NCBI RefSeq assembly: GCF_006717145.1 | Contig: NZ_VFQF01000001.1 | Coordinates: 62,001 to 126,000 of the forward strand | Source: Humibacillus xanthopallidus | Lineage (GTDB): Bacteria > Actinomycetota > Actinomycetes > Actinomycetales > Dermatophilaceae | DNA length: 64,000 nt | Direction of reading: 5' to 3' | Shown: positions 1 through 7,692 of the stretch, in pieces | Layout of the letters: each line of letters starts with the position of its first letter | Position numbering within the stretch: position 1 is the first letter of the stretch | Position numbers and translations under genes: made by a program | Notes under the pieces: model-generated | What the model was told of the DNA's origin: nothing | The model's database searches: none | Seen by the model: only the letters and a program-made list of their open reading frames with translations

Positions 1-209
1 GCGAGCTGCCGATGGACAAGGAGATCGTCATGCGGTGGTGGCGGGTGCCCCGCTCCGAGGTGCCGCAGGGGCGCGACGAGCGCATCGACTGGCTCTTCAC
101 CCGCTGGGAGCAGATCGACGCGTGGATCGACGAGCACCAGCCGGTCGACCTGCCGCACGGCCGCCTGCCGGCCCACCCGGTCCTCGAACGGCCCGCACCG
201 ACGCCGTGA
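1..209 (+). CDS. C-terminal end of a 1-acylglycerol-3-phosphate acyltransferase-like protein (partial)
   Basis: The reading frame is open from the window edge (codons from base 3) to TGA at 207-209, so only the last 68 or so residues are present. The piece is rich in Trp and acidic residues (WLFTRWEQIDAWI), which resembles the tail of actinobacterial PlsC-type lysophospholipid acyltransferases involved in phospholipid synthesis at the membrane. The catalytic HX4D box would lie upstream, outside the window, so the assignment rests on the tail alone. An unrelated protein with a similar tail cannot be excluded. Confidence 0.45.
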   Translation, partial: ELPMDKEIVMRWWRVPRSEVPQGRDERIDWLFTRWEQIDAWIDEHQPVDLPHGRLPAHPVLERPAPTP

Positions 210-294
210 GGCGCGCCGCACCCCGGCCCAGCGGCCGGGCCCGGTGGGTGGAGGTCATACTTCGTGCAGGGACGCGACAGGGTTGGGAGCGGAT

Positions 295-957
295 GTGGAC
301 AACGACGGGTCGGCCATCGGGATGCTGCGGCCCCAGAGCCTCGTCGAGCTCGCCACCGACCGGCTTCGCAGCGAGATCCTGTCCGGTGCGCTCGTGCCGG
401 GGGAGCGGCTGGTCGAGGAACAGCTGACGCAGCGCTTCCAGATCAGTCGCGCGCCGCTGCGCGAGGCACTGCGCCTGCTCATGGAGCAGGGCCTCGTCGA
501 GCACCTTCCCCGCCGGGGTGCCCGCGTGCAGACCTACTCCGACCGCGACTTCGATGAGCTCTTCGCCGTGCGCAATGCGCTCGAGCGCTTTGCGCTGACG
601 CAGACGGGGGACCAGGGTCTCGAGGGGCGCGACCTCAGCGGGGTCGAGTCCGCCCTCGCGACCCTGCGTGACGCCGCCCAGCGCAGCGACCGGCTGGAGG
701 CGAGCAACGCGCACCGGGCCTTCCACCTCGCTCTCGTCGCCCTCGCCGGCAACCGACAGCTGCTCGTGTCCTACGAGCCCATCATCGTCAAGCTCCAGCT
801 CTACATGGCGGCGAACCTCCGGCGCGAAGCGGACACGAGCTCGCCCATCGAGGGCGTGCGTCGCCACGAGCGGCTCCTCGAGGCGCTGCTGTCGGGTGAC
901 CCCGTCCGGATCGGCGATGAGCTCGACCGCCACGGGGCACGTCGGTACTTCCACTAG
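295..957 (+). CDS. GntR-family transcriptional regulator (FadR/FCD type)
   Basis: This 220-residue protein has an N-terminal winged helix-turn-helix (SRAPLREALRLLMEQGLVE) followed by an all-helical FCD ligand-binding domain. That is the architecture of FadR-subfamily GntR regulators, which usually respond to a small carboxylate or a metal-bound metabolite. GTG 295 is chosen because GGGAG lies about 6 nt upstream; an in-frame GTG at 244 lacks such a site. The gene sits 114 nt upstream of the biuret hydrolase gene on the same strand, so it probably controls the catabolic cluster. The ligand is not visible from the sequence, and repression with derepression by a pathway intermediate is inference. 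Confidence 0.85.
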   Translation: MDNDGSAIGMLRPQSLVELATDRLRSEILSGALVPGERLVEEQLTQRFQISRAPLREALRLLMEQGLVEHLPRRGARVQTYSDRDFDELFAVRNALERFALTQTGDQGLEGRDLSGVESALATLRDAAQRSDRLEASNAHRAFHLALVALAGNRQLLVSYEPIIVKLQLYMAANLRREADTSSPIEGVRRHERLLEALLSGDPVRIGDELDRHGARRYFH

Positions 958-1071
958 CCACAGCCGGTGGCGGACCGGTATGCCCGGTTCCGAAACGTGA
1001 CCTTTACGTCCGCGCAACCTGCGTTCCCTGCAAACGGTCGACAATCGACATCAAGCAGCGATGAGCAGGAG

Positions 1072-1839
1072 GTGAGGAAGATCGACACACGCACCATCCC
1101 CGTGAATCGAGCGCCCGAACGTGTCGGGCGCACCGAGAGCTGGTCCGTCGGACCGGTCGCGGCCACGCCCTATGCCTGGCCCTACGACGGTCGAGTCGAC
1201 ACCCGGCACCTGGCCGTCATCTGCATCGACTGGCAGGTCGACTTCTGCGGCCAAGGCGGTTACGTCGACCGAATGGGCTATGACATCGGCCTGACCCGGT
1301 CGGGCCTCCCGGCCACCGCGATGCTGCTCGAGCACGCCCGGGCAACCGGCATGACCGTGATCCACACCCGGGAGGGTCACGCTCCCGACCTCGGGGACCT
1401 CCCGGCGAACAAGCGCTGGCGCTCGGCGCAGATCGGGGCCGAGATCGGCTCGGTGGGTCCACGCGGACGCATCCTCGTCCGCGGCGAACCCGGCTGGGAG
1501 ATCGTCCCGGAGGTGGCACCTGCCCCCGGCGAGTTCGTCGTCGACAAGCCGGGCAAGGGGGCGTTCTACGCCACCAACCTCGACCTGCTGCTCCGCACGA
1601 ACCAGATCACCCACCTGCTGCTCACGGGCATCACGACCGACGTGTGCGTCCACACGACGATGCGCGAGGCCAACGACCGTGGCTACGAGTGCCTCGTCCT
1701 CTCCGACTGCACGGGGGCCACCGACCCGTCCAACCATGACGCTGCCCTGCACATGGTCACGATGCAGGGTGGTGTCTTCGGTGCGGTGGCAAAGGCGGCC
1801 GACGTCATCGCCGCAACCTCCGGAGGAGAACAGCAATGA
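1072..1839 (+). CDS. biuH: Biuret amidohydrolase (isochorismatase-fold cysteine hydrolase)
   Basis: The enzyme would hydrolyse biuret to allophanate and ammonia. Counted from GTG 1072, the triad Asp53 (ICIDWQVDF), Lys159 ([10 protein letters not shown]) and Cys192 (TTDVCVHTT) is spaced 106 and 33 residues apart, the spacing I recall for characterised BiuH (Asp36, Lys142, Cys175). A Gln 40 residues after the Cys (TMQGGVFG) matches the substrate-binding lid Gln of BiuH. The PYAWPYDG and [10 protein letters not shown] segments are also typical of the family. The start is uncertain: AGGAGGTGAGG at 1067-1077 overlaps GTG 1072, and GTG 1102 is the next candidate. The stop overlaps the ATG of the following gene, indicating translational coupling. 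Confidence 0.87.
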   Translation: MRKIDTRTIPVNRAPERVGRTESWSVGPVAATPYAWPYDGRVDTRHLAVICIDWQVDFCGQGGYVDRMGYDIGLTRSGLPATAMLLEHARATGMTVIHTREGHAPDLGDLPANKRWRSAQIGAEIGSVGPRGRILVRGEPGWEIVPEVAPAPGEFVVDKPGKGAFYATNLDLLLRTNQITHLLLTGITTDVCVHTTMREANDRGYECLVLSDCTGATDPSNHDAALHMVTMQGGVFGAVAKAADVIAATSGGEQQ

Positions 1840-2528
1840 CCGAGATCATCGTCGAGGCCGCGCCCTCGCCGTTCCGCTTCGACCCGGCCAGCACCGCCCT
1901 GGTGCTCATCGACATGCAGCGGGACTTCGTCGAGCCCGGCGGCTTCGGGGAGTCGCTCGGCAACGACGTGTCAATCCTCCAGGCCGTCGTGCCTCCGCTC
2001 CAGGCCGTGCTGGCAGATGCTCGCGAGCGCCGGCTCACGGTCATCCACACGCGTGAGGGCCACCTGCCCGACCTGTCGGACTGCCCGACCGCCAAGCTCA
2101 CGCGGGGCGCACCGTCGATGCGGATCGGCGACCCGGGTCCCAAGGGTCGCATCCTCATCCGTGGGGAGTACGGCCACGACATCATCGACGACCTCGCACC
2201 CCTGCCGGGCGAGCTCGTCGTCGACAAGCCGGGCAAGGGTTCCTTCCACGCGACCGGGCTGGACGAGCACCTGCGCGATGCGGGCATCACGTCCCTCATC
2301 GTCACCGGAGTCACGACCGAGGTGTGCGTGCACACCACGGTGCGTGAAGCGAACGACCGCGGCTACGAGTGCCTGGTCCTGTCGGACTGCGTCGGCTCGT
2401 ACTTCCCGGAGTTCCAGCAGGCAGCGCTGGCCATGATCAGCGCGCAGGGCGGCATCTTCGGCTGGGTCGCCCCGTCGGCCGCCTACCTGTCGGCCCTCAC
2501 GGCGGACACGACGACACTCCCCGCCTGA
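1836..2528 (+). CDS. Second isochorismatase-fold cysteine hydrolase, possible triuret hydrolase (TrtA-like)
   Basis: This 230-residue paralogue of the preceding BiuH keeps the whole active-site set: Asp26 (VLIDMQRDF), Lys131 (DKPGKGSF), Cys164 (TTEVCVHTT) and Gln204 (SAQGGIFG). It differs in the N-terminal region (it lacks the PYxWPYxG segment), in the loop near residues 85-100 (no ANKRWRS), and in a SYFPEF segment after the Cys. Known biology supports a candidate role: triuret hydrolase TrtA is a close BiuH relative and converts triuret to carboxybiuret, which decarboxylates to biuret. Ureidoacrylate or another ureide amidase is an alternative. It starts inside the biuH stop codon (ATGA), so the two are made together. 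Confidence 0.78.
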   Translation: MTEIIVEAAPSPFRFDPASTALVLIDMQRDFVEPGGFGESLGNDVSILQAVVPPLQAVLADARERRLTVIHTREGHLPDLSDCPTAKLTRGAPSMRIGDPGPKGRILIRGEYGHDIIDDLAPLPGELVVDKPGKGSFHATGLDEHLRDAGITSLIVTGVTTEVCVHTTVREANDRGYECLVLSDCVGSYFPEFQQAALAMISAQGGIFGWVAPSAAYLSALTADTTTLPA

Positions 2529-2701
2529 TCTCCTCCAGCCCCCATGAGTGGGCAGCGCGCGAGGGCCAGCGACATGGTCCGGGCGTCAGCTCCCACCGAC
2601 AGAACCACAGAAGACGGGTCCCCTCGCAACCCGCGAGTGGTCCTGCACTGCCAACGCGTGATCCCTGCGTGCCCAGCACCGACGTCCAAGGAGGAAGTCC
2701 C
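2529..2701 (+). other. Intergenic leader before the permease gene, no gene seen
   Basis: These 173 nt separate the second hydrolase from the permease. They hold no plausible coding frame with a ribosome binding site apart from AAGGAGG about 7 nt before ATG 2702. I looked for guanidine-type riboswitch hallmarks because of the nitrogen-rich substrates encoded here and did not find a convincing match. Confidence 0.4.
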
Positions 2702-4342
2702 ATGTCCGTCCTCACCCGCCCGTTCCGCCCCACGCCGAAACCCGACCTCCATCTGCCGTGGTGGACGCCGGGCGACACCAACGCCGCCTTCGGACTCGGT
2801 TTCAACGTCCTCGTCAACGTGCTCGTCCTCAGCTCGCTGTGCATCGGGGTCCTGCGGATGTCCGAGGCCAGCGTCTACGGGGTCATCGTCCCGGCGCTCG
2901 GGATCCAGCTGCTCATCGGCAACGTCTACTACACCTATCTCGCCCGCCGGCTGGCCTATCGGGAGAAGCGCGACGACGTCACCGCGATGCCTTACGGCCC
3001 CAGCGTGCCCCACATGTTCATCGTCACCTTTCTCATCATGCTGCCGGTCTACCTCGCCACCAAAGATCCGATCAAGGCCTGGCAGACCGGCCTCGCGTGG
3101 GCCTTCATCATCGGCATCATCGTCGTCATCGGGGCGTTCGTCGGCCCCTACATCCGCCGCTTCACGCCACGAGCCGCGATGCTCGGCACCCTGGCCGGCA
3201 TCTCCCTGGCGTTCATCTCAATGCGTCCGGCAGCCCAGATGTGGGACACCGCGTGGATCGCGCTTCCCGTGTTCGTCATCATCCTGGCCGGCTTCTTCGC
3301 CAACGTGAGGATGCCCTTCGGCCTGCCGGTCGGGCTGGTCGCACTGCTCGTCGGCACGGCCATCGGCTGGGCCGGGGGGTTCATGTCCGCACCCGACGTC
3401 GCGTCCGCCGCACGGGATATCGCGATCGGGCTCCCGTCCCTCCAGCTCGACCTGCTCGTCAACGGCCTCAAGGACATCCTGCCGCTGCTCGCCACGGCCA
3501 TCCCGCTGGGGATCTACAACTTCACCGAAGGCATGAGCAACGTCGAGAGCGCTGCCGCCGCCGGTGACAGCTACAACCTCCGGAGTGTTCTTCTCGCGGA
3601 CGGGGCGGGTGCCATCGTCGGCTCGGCGCTCGGCTCGCCGTTCCCGCCCGCCGTTTACATCGGTCACCCCGGGTGGAAGGCCGCCGGCGGGCGGACCGGC
3701 TACTCGCTCGGCAGCGGTGTCGTCATCGCGCTGCTGTGCTTCGTCGGCCTGTTCGGCCTGATCAACACGCTGCTGCCGACTCCCGCCATCGTCCCGATCC
3801 TGCTCTACATCGGCCTCGTGATCGGTGCCCAGGCGTTCCGCGCGGTGCCGAAGGCCCACTACGTCGCAGTCGTCATCGCCATCATCCCCAACATCGCGGC
3901 ATGGGCCCAAGGCCTCATCGACAACGCCCTCGGTGCCGCCGGGACGTCTGCCGCCAAGGTGGGGGAGGCCGCTCTCGAGAGCAACAGCGTCCTCTACCAC
4001 GGCCTGCTCATCCTCGGCAGCGGCGCGGTCCTCGCCGGCATGATGATCGGGGCCGTGGTCGCCTTCATCGTCGACCGCAACTTCGTCTGGGCTGCGGGCT
4101 ACCTCGTCGGGGCGGCCGCGCTCAGCTTCTTCGGCATCATCAATGCCCAGCAGGTCGAGCTCAACGCCAATGCGGAGGTCACCCTGGGCTACCTCTTCGC
4201 CGCGGCCGTCTGCGTCGCCTTCGCCATGATGAGGCTCCCTCGCCGAGAGAAGGATGCCGACGAGCTCGAGCTCGACGCGGAGGAGGGCATGGTCTCGCGC
4301 CCTGCCGACGTGGCGGAGCCCGAGCCGACCGGGGCGGCCTGA
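2702..4342 (+). CDS. NCS2/AzgA-like nucleobase permease-family transporter
   Basis: This 546-residue integral membrane protein has about a dozen hydrophobic segments from residue 27 to about 515, followed by a charged cytoplasmic tail rich in Asp and Glu. The TEGMSNVESAAAAGD region and the general layout resemble the nucleobase-cation-symport-2 family, mainly its AzgA-like branch. Its place between biuret hydrolase and AtzH/AtzF genes suggests import of the ureide that the cluster degrades (biuret, triuret or cyanurate-like compounds); the substrate is inferred from context only. ATG 2702 follows a perfect AAGGAGG. The stop lies 2 nt before the AtzH start. Confidence 0.82.
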   Translation: MSVLTRPFRPTPKPDLHLPWWTPGDTNAAFGLGFNVLVNVLVLSSLCIGVLRMSEASVYGVIVPALGIQLLIGNVYYTYLARRLAYREKRDDVTAMPYGPSVPHMFIVTFLIMLPVYLATKDPIKAWQTGLAWAFIIGIIVVIGAFVGPYIRRFTPRAAMLGTLAGISLAFISMRPAAQMWDTAWIALPVFVIILAGFFANVRMPFGLPVGLVALLVGTAIGWAGGFMSAPDVASAARDIAIGLPSLQLDLLVNGLKDILPLLATAIPLGIYNFTEGMSNVESAAAAGDSYNLRSVLLADGAGAIVGSALGSPFPPAVYIGHPGWKAAGGRTGYSLGSGVVIALLCFVGLFGLINTLLPTPAIVPILLYIGLVIGAQAFRAVPKAHYVAVVIAIIPNIAAWAQGLIDNALGAAGTSAAKVGEAALESNSVLYHGLLILGSGAVLAGMMIGAVVAFIVDRNFVWAAGYLVGAAALSFFGIINAQQVELNANAEVTLGYLFAAAVCVAFAMMRLPRREKDADELELDAEEGMVSRPADVAEPEPTGAA

Positions 4343-4344
4343 CC

Positions 4345-4728
4345 GTGTCGTCCACGAGATCCGTTCACGAGACCGAGGTGGACGAGGTGAGGCGATGCTT
4401 CATGGCGTACGAGGCAGCCCTGTCGGCGGGCGACACAGCGCAGATGGACTCCTGGTTCGCAGCCGACTCCCGGACGATCCGTTTCGGGATCGGCGAGGAG
4501 CACTGGGGTGCGGACGCGATCCGGCGGTGGCGGCACAGTGCCTCGCCGGTCCCGCCCGGGCGCCTGCTCAGCGAGACACGGGTCGACCTCTGGGCCGATG
4601 ATCTCGCCGTGGTGACGACGCTCTTCACGTACCCCTCGTCGAGCGCGGTCGGGCGCCAGAGCCAGACCTGGCTGCGGACCCCTCCGGGGTGGCGGATCGT
4701 CCATGCGCACGTCTCCGAGCGGGTGTGA
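4345..4728 (+). CDS. atzH: AtzH-like protein (DUF3225, NTF2 fold), putative 1,3-dicarboxyurea amidase
   Basis: This 127-residue single-domain protein matches the AtzH/DUF3225 family: a conserved TIRFGIGE segment, a central GADAIRRWR, and a C-terminal GRQSQTWLR...GWRIVHAHVS block. In Pseudomonas ADP AtzH the residues reported as needed for catalysis are Tyr22 and Arg46. Here Tyr22 (FMAYEAAL) and Arg46 (TIRFGI) fall at exactly the same positions. AtzH is proposed to convert 1,3-dicarboxyurea to allophanate, the AtzF substrate. Its usual partners AtzG and AtzE are not in the window. The gene is packed between the permease (2 nt) and atzF (5 nt), so it belongs to the same transcript. Confidence 0.85.
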   Translation: MSSTRSVHETEVDEVRRCFMAYEAALSAGDTAQMDSWFAADSRTIRFGIGEEHWGADAIRRWRHSASPVPPGRLLSETRVDLWADDLAVVTTLFTYPSSSAVGRQSQTWLRTPPGWRIVHAHVSERV

Positions 4729-4733
4729 GGCCG

Positions 4734-6476
4734 ATGACTCATCCGCCGGCGACCCAGCGCTGGGACGTCGACTCCGCCGTGACGCGCGCACGGCTGCTCG
4801 ACAACCCGGCCTTCATCAGCTTCTTGGATGACTCGAGCGGCGCTGACCCGGAACACCTTGTGGGACAGAGTGATTCGTCTGAACGGGAGGGGGCGTCCGT
4901 GTCGCGGCCCCTGCTCGGAATGCCGTTTGCCGTCAAGGACAACATCGACGTCGCGGGTCTGCCCACGACAGGCGCCTGCCCGACGCTGACGACGCCGGCC
5001 GTGCGGAGCGCGCACGTCGTCGAGCTGCTCGTGGCGGCTGGGGCCATCCCCATCGGCAAGACGAACATGGACCAGTTCGCCACGGGGCTGGTCGGCACAC
5101 GGTCGCCGTACGGCGAGTGTCACAGCGTGGACTCCGAGGATCACGTCAGTGGAGGCAGCAGCTCGGGTAGCGCTGTTGCCGTGGCAGCGGGTGTCGTGCC
5201 CTTCGCCCTCGGGACCGACACCGCGGGCAGCGGGCGCGTCCCGGCGGCGTTCAACGGCCTCGTCGGGTACAAGCCCACGCGTGGGCTCGTGAGCACCCGA
5301 GGTGTGCTGCCTGCGTGCCCGTCCCTCGACTGCGTGTCCGTCTTCACCGGGACGGTCTCCCTCGCACGAGCCGTCCACGACGTCATCGTGGGCTTCGACC
5401 CCGAGGACCCGTGGTCTCGTTGGCGCCCCAGCCCTCCGCTTGCCGGGATCGCCCGGGTCATGGGCGTCCTCGGCGTGCCGGACGCGCCGATCGATCTGGA
5501 GCCGGGGCATCGCGTCGCGTGGGAGGCGGCCCTCGAACGCTTCTCCGGGCTGGTCCGTCTCGTGCCCGTGGACGTGTCGGCGATGCTCGAGGCGGCGACC
5601 CTGCTCTACGACGCCCCTTTCGTCGCGGAGCGACTCGCTGCGTTCGGACACCTGCTCGATCCGGACGGGCCGCACCTCGACCCGACCGTCCGCGGGATCG
5701 TCCTCGGCGCACGGGGGATGCGGGCGGATCGCCTCTTCGCCGCTCAGCACCGTCTGGCGTGGCTGGCCAGAGAGGCTGCTGTCGCGACGGCTGGCGTCGA
5801 CGCGGTCCTGCTGCCGACGACGCCGTTCCACCCGACGCTCTGCGCTGTCGCCGCCGACCCCATCGGGACGAACAGCCGGCTGGGGACCTACACCAACATG
5901 GCCAACCTCCTCGACCTCTGCGCGGTGGCCATCCCGGCCGGGCGGCGCCCTGACGGCCTGCCGTTCGGTGTCCAGGTTGTCGCGCCTGCCTTCTCGGACG
6001 AGTCGCTCCTCGACCTGGCCTCGCTGCTCGCCGGTGAGCGGGCGGCCGATGGCGGGGCTCCCGTGCCGTCGGGACGTCGCCTGCTCGCCGTGTGCGGGGC
6101 ACACCTCTCGGGGCAACCGCTGAACGACGTCCTGACCCGCGCCGGTGCACGGCTCCACCGGCGCGGACGCACCGCGCCGGGCCACCGGATGGTCCGCATC
6201 GACGGCGCCATACCCCGCCCCGGGCTGCTCGACGACGGCACGGGCCCCCACGCCGGCATCGAGGTCGAGCTCTGGGAGGTGTCGGACGAGCTGCACGCGC
6301 AGCTCGTCCTCGACGTCGATCCGCCGCTCGAGATCGGCATCGTCCGGCTGTGGGACGGCTCGGAGGTCCAGGGGTTCGTCGCGAACGCGGCTGCGCAGGG
6401 CGAGCCGGACATCAGCGCGGCCGGGAGCTGGCGCGCCCACCTCGCAGGCCTCCCTGCGGCGCGGGACCGTCGCTGA
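4734..6476 (+). CDS. atzF: Allophanate hydrolase
   Basis: This 580-residue protein has an amidase-signature domain (about residues 10-430) and the C-terminal domain of allophanate hydrolases (about 460-570). It would hydrolyse allophanate to two NH3 and two CO2. The Ser-cisSer-Lys triad is visible as Lys68 (PFAVKDNIDVAG), Ser142 (SGGSSSGSA) and Ser166 (GTDTAGSGR), with the same 74- and 24-residue spacings as in AtzF (Lys91, Ser165, Ser189). The VGYKPTRGLVSTRG and PSLDCVSVF segments are diagnostic for this branch of amidases. No biotin carboxylase partner for a urea amidolyase is nearby. It is the last gene of the catabolic cluster. Confidence 0.95.
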   Translation: MTHPPATQRWDVDSAVTRARLLDNPAFISFLDDSSGADPEHLVGQSDSSEREGASVSRPLLGMPFAVKDNIDVAGLPTTGACPTLTTPAVRSAHVVELLVAAGAIPIGKTNMDQFATGLVGTRSPYGECHSVDSEDHVSGGSSSGSAVAVAAGVVPFALGTDTAGSGRVPAAFNGLVGYKPTRGLVSTRGVLPACPSLDCVSVFTGTVSLARAVHDVIVGFDPEDPWSRWRPSPPLAGIARVMGVLGVPDAPIDLEPGHRVAWEAALERFSGLVRLVPVDVSAMLEAATLLYDAPFVAERLAAFGHLLDPDGPHLDPTVRGIVLGARGMRADRLFAAQHRLAWLAREAAVATAGVDAVLLPTTPFHPTLCAVAADPIGTNSRLGTYTNMANLLDLCAVAIPAGRRPDGLPFGVQVVAPAFSDESLLDLASLLAGERAADGGAPVPSGRRLLAVCGAHLSGQPLNDVLTRAGARLHRRGRTAPGHRMVRIDGAIPRPGLLDDGTGPHAGIEVELWEVSDELHAQLVLDVDPPLEIGIVRLWDGSEVQGFVANAAAQGEPDISAAGSWRAHLAGLPAARDRR

Positions 6477-6548
6477 CTCCGGCCGCCCCCGTTCCACGTT
6501 TGGCTCGCCCGGCTGCTAATCTCACCGGGCGCACGCAAACACGTGCCC

Positions 6549-6620
6549 GCCCCCGTAGCTCAGGGGATAGAGCACCGCCCTCCGGAGGCGGGAGCGCAGG
6601 TTCGAATCCTGCCGGGGGCA
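6549..6620 (+). tRNA. tRNA-Arg (anticodon CCG)
   Basis: A full cloverleaf can be folded: acceptor GCCCCCG/CGGGGGC, a D arm, an anticodon stem CCGCC/GGCGG with loop CTCCGGA (anticodon CCG), and a T arm with loop TTCGAAT. The discriminator base is A and the 3' CCA is not encoded. CCG reads the CGG arginine codon. A TAATCT hexamer at 6517-6522 may be its -10 box. Confidence 0.95.
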
Positions 6621-6626
6621 CAGAAG

Positions 6627-6674
6627 ATCAGGGCCGGTGTGACCGCTGCGAAGCGAGGTCACACCGGCCCTGAT
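6627..6674. terminator. Perfect 17-bp inverted repeat after tRNA-Arg
   Basis: Arms at 6627-6643 and 6658-6674 are perfect complements around a 14-nt loop. There is no T tract after it, as is common for actinobacterial terminators. It would end the tRNA transcript and insulate the downstream channel gene. Confidence 0.65.
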
Positions 6675-6770
6675 GCGTGTGGCCCCGGGCCTCAGCCATT
6701 TCTCGGGTGCCGGCTCCTCGCGCGTGGTTCGATGGCGACCCTGCTGGGTCGCGAGTGCGTGGAGGCTGAG

Positions 6771-7637
6771 ATGGAACCCACCGAGGGCGCTGCCGTCCAC
6801 GAGGTCGAGGGCGAAGCGGCCTCCCCTCAGGGCGAGCGGCGCGAGCTGAAGAGCCCCGGCTACGAGATCTTCATCGCCGCGCTGTCGATCCTGTCCATCG
6901 TCAACCTCGTGCTGGGCCTCGTCGTGAGGGAGGCCGCACTCGATGCGGTCCTCAGCGCAATGAATGCGGGCCTCAGCGTCATCCTCTTCATCGACTTCCT
7001 CGTGCGGCTGCGCACGGCACCGTCGCGGTCCGACTACTTCTTCCGCAGCTTCGGGTGGGCCGACCTGCTCGCCAGCCTGCCGCTGCCACAGCTGAAGATC
7101 CTCAGGCTCTTCCGCCTGGCACGCGTGTACCGCCTCCTCCGGGCCTACGGAGCGCGCAACATCGGTCGCAGCCTGCTCCGTGAGCGCGCCGGCAGCGCCC
7201 TGCTCAGCCTGCTCTTCATCGCCATCCTCGTCCTCGAGTTCGGCAGCCTGTGGATGCTGCGCCTCGAGTCGACCGCCACCGACCACAACATCACCACCGC
7301 CTCCGACGCGATGTGGTACGTGATCGTGACGATCTCGACGGTCGGCTACGGCGACCAGTACCCCGTGACCACCTCCGGCCGGGTGCTGGGCACGATCATC
7401 ATCGTCCTCGGTGTCGCGATCTTCGGCACCCTCACGGGCTACCTCGCCAACCTCTTCCTCTCTCCCACGTCGGACGACAAGGCTGGCAGTGACGACACCG
7501 CCGGCGCCGCGGAGGATGCTCGCGACCGTCGCCTCGCGCAGCTCACCCGAGCCGGGGAGCTGCACCGTGCCGGCGTGCTGAGCCAGGCGGAGTTCGAGCT
7601 CTTCAAGGCCGAGATCCTGTCGGCGCCCCCGGCCTGA
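6771..7637 (+). CDS. Voltage-gated-like potassium channel with C-terminal SHOCT-type motif
   Basis: This 288-residue membrane protein has the K+ selectivity filter TVGYGD in a classic pore loop. An S4-like helix carries regularly spaced arginines (RLFRLARVYRLLR), after three hydrophobic segments (S1-S3) and before S5-pore-S6. The final 35 residues (LTRAGELHRAGVLSQAEFE) look like a SHOCT oligomerisation motif, often found at the ends of bacterial channels and membrane proteins. ATG 6771 is chosen because GGAGG lies 7 nt upstream; a longer frame reaching back into the tRNA is rejected. It would mediate K+ flux or sense membrane potential. It is a single gene with no operon partner. Confidence 0.9.
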   Translation: MEPTEGAAVHEVEGEAASPQGERRELKSPGYEIFIAALSILSIVNLVLGLVVREAALDAVLSAMNAGLSVILFIDFLVRLRTAPSRSDYFFRSFGWADLLASLPLPQLKILRLFRLARVYRLLRAYGARNIGRSLLRERAGSALLSLLFIAILVLEFGSLWMLRLESTATDHNITTASDAMWYVIVTISTVGYGDQYPVTTSGRVLGTIIIVLGVAIFGTLTGYLANLFLSPTSDDKAGSDDTAGAAEDARDRRLAQLTRAGELHRAGVLSQAEFELFKAEILSAPPA

Positions 7638-7680
7638 GCCGGCGCCCCGTCTGCTGCTCCAGGGTGCTGGCGCCCTTTCG

Positions 7681-7692
7681 TAGACTCGGGCC
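7681..7692 (+). promoter_or_regulatory. Leaderless promoter of the ArgS-like gene
   Basis: TAGACT at 7681-7686 ends 6 nt before ATG 7693 and no ribosome binding site is present. This arrangement puts transcription initiation at the start codon itself. Confidence 0.55.

Noticed and set aside
2529-2701. Possible guanidine or other nitrogen-related riboswitch before the permease
   Set aside because: No conserved guanidine riboswitch core could be recognised by eye; a covariance-model search would settle it.
2369-2701. Extension of the permease frame upstream through the second hydrolase gene
   Set aside because: The extension is out of frame with the hydrolase, has no family similarity, and a perfect AAGGAGG precedes ATG 2702.
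4365-6497. Long open frame on the minus strand opposite atzF and atzH (about 710 codons)
   Set aside because: It is a GC-driven shadow of the plus-strand genes, rich in Arg, Gly and Asp with no domain pattern, while the plus strand holds intact enzymes with active-site residues.
6549-6674. tRNA-Arg 3' end as integration site of a genomic island
   Set aside because: No integrase gene and no repeated copy of the tRNA 3' end were seen; the strong inverted repeat after it is better read as a terminator.
6543-6770. N-terminal extension of the channel protein reaching into the tRNA gene
   Set aside because: It would translate the tRNA and its terminator; ATG 6771 with GGAGG is the sensible start.
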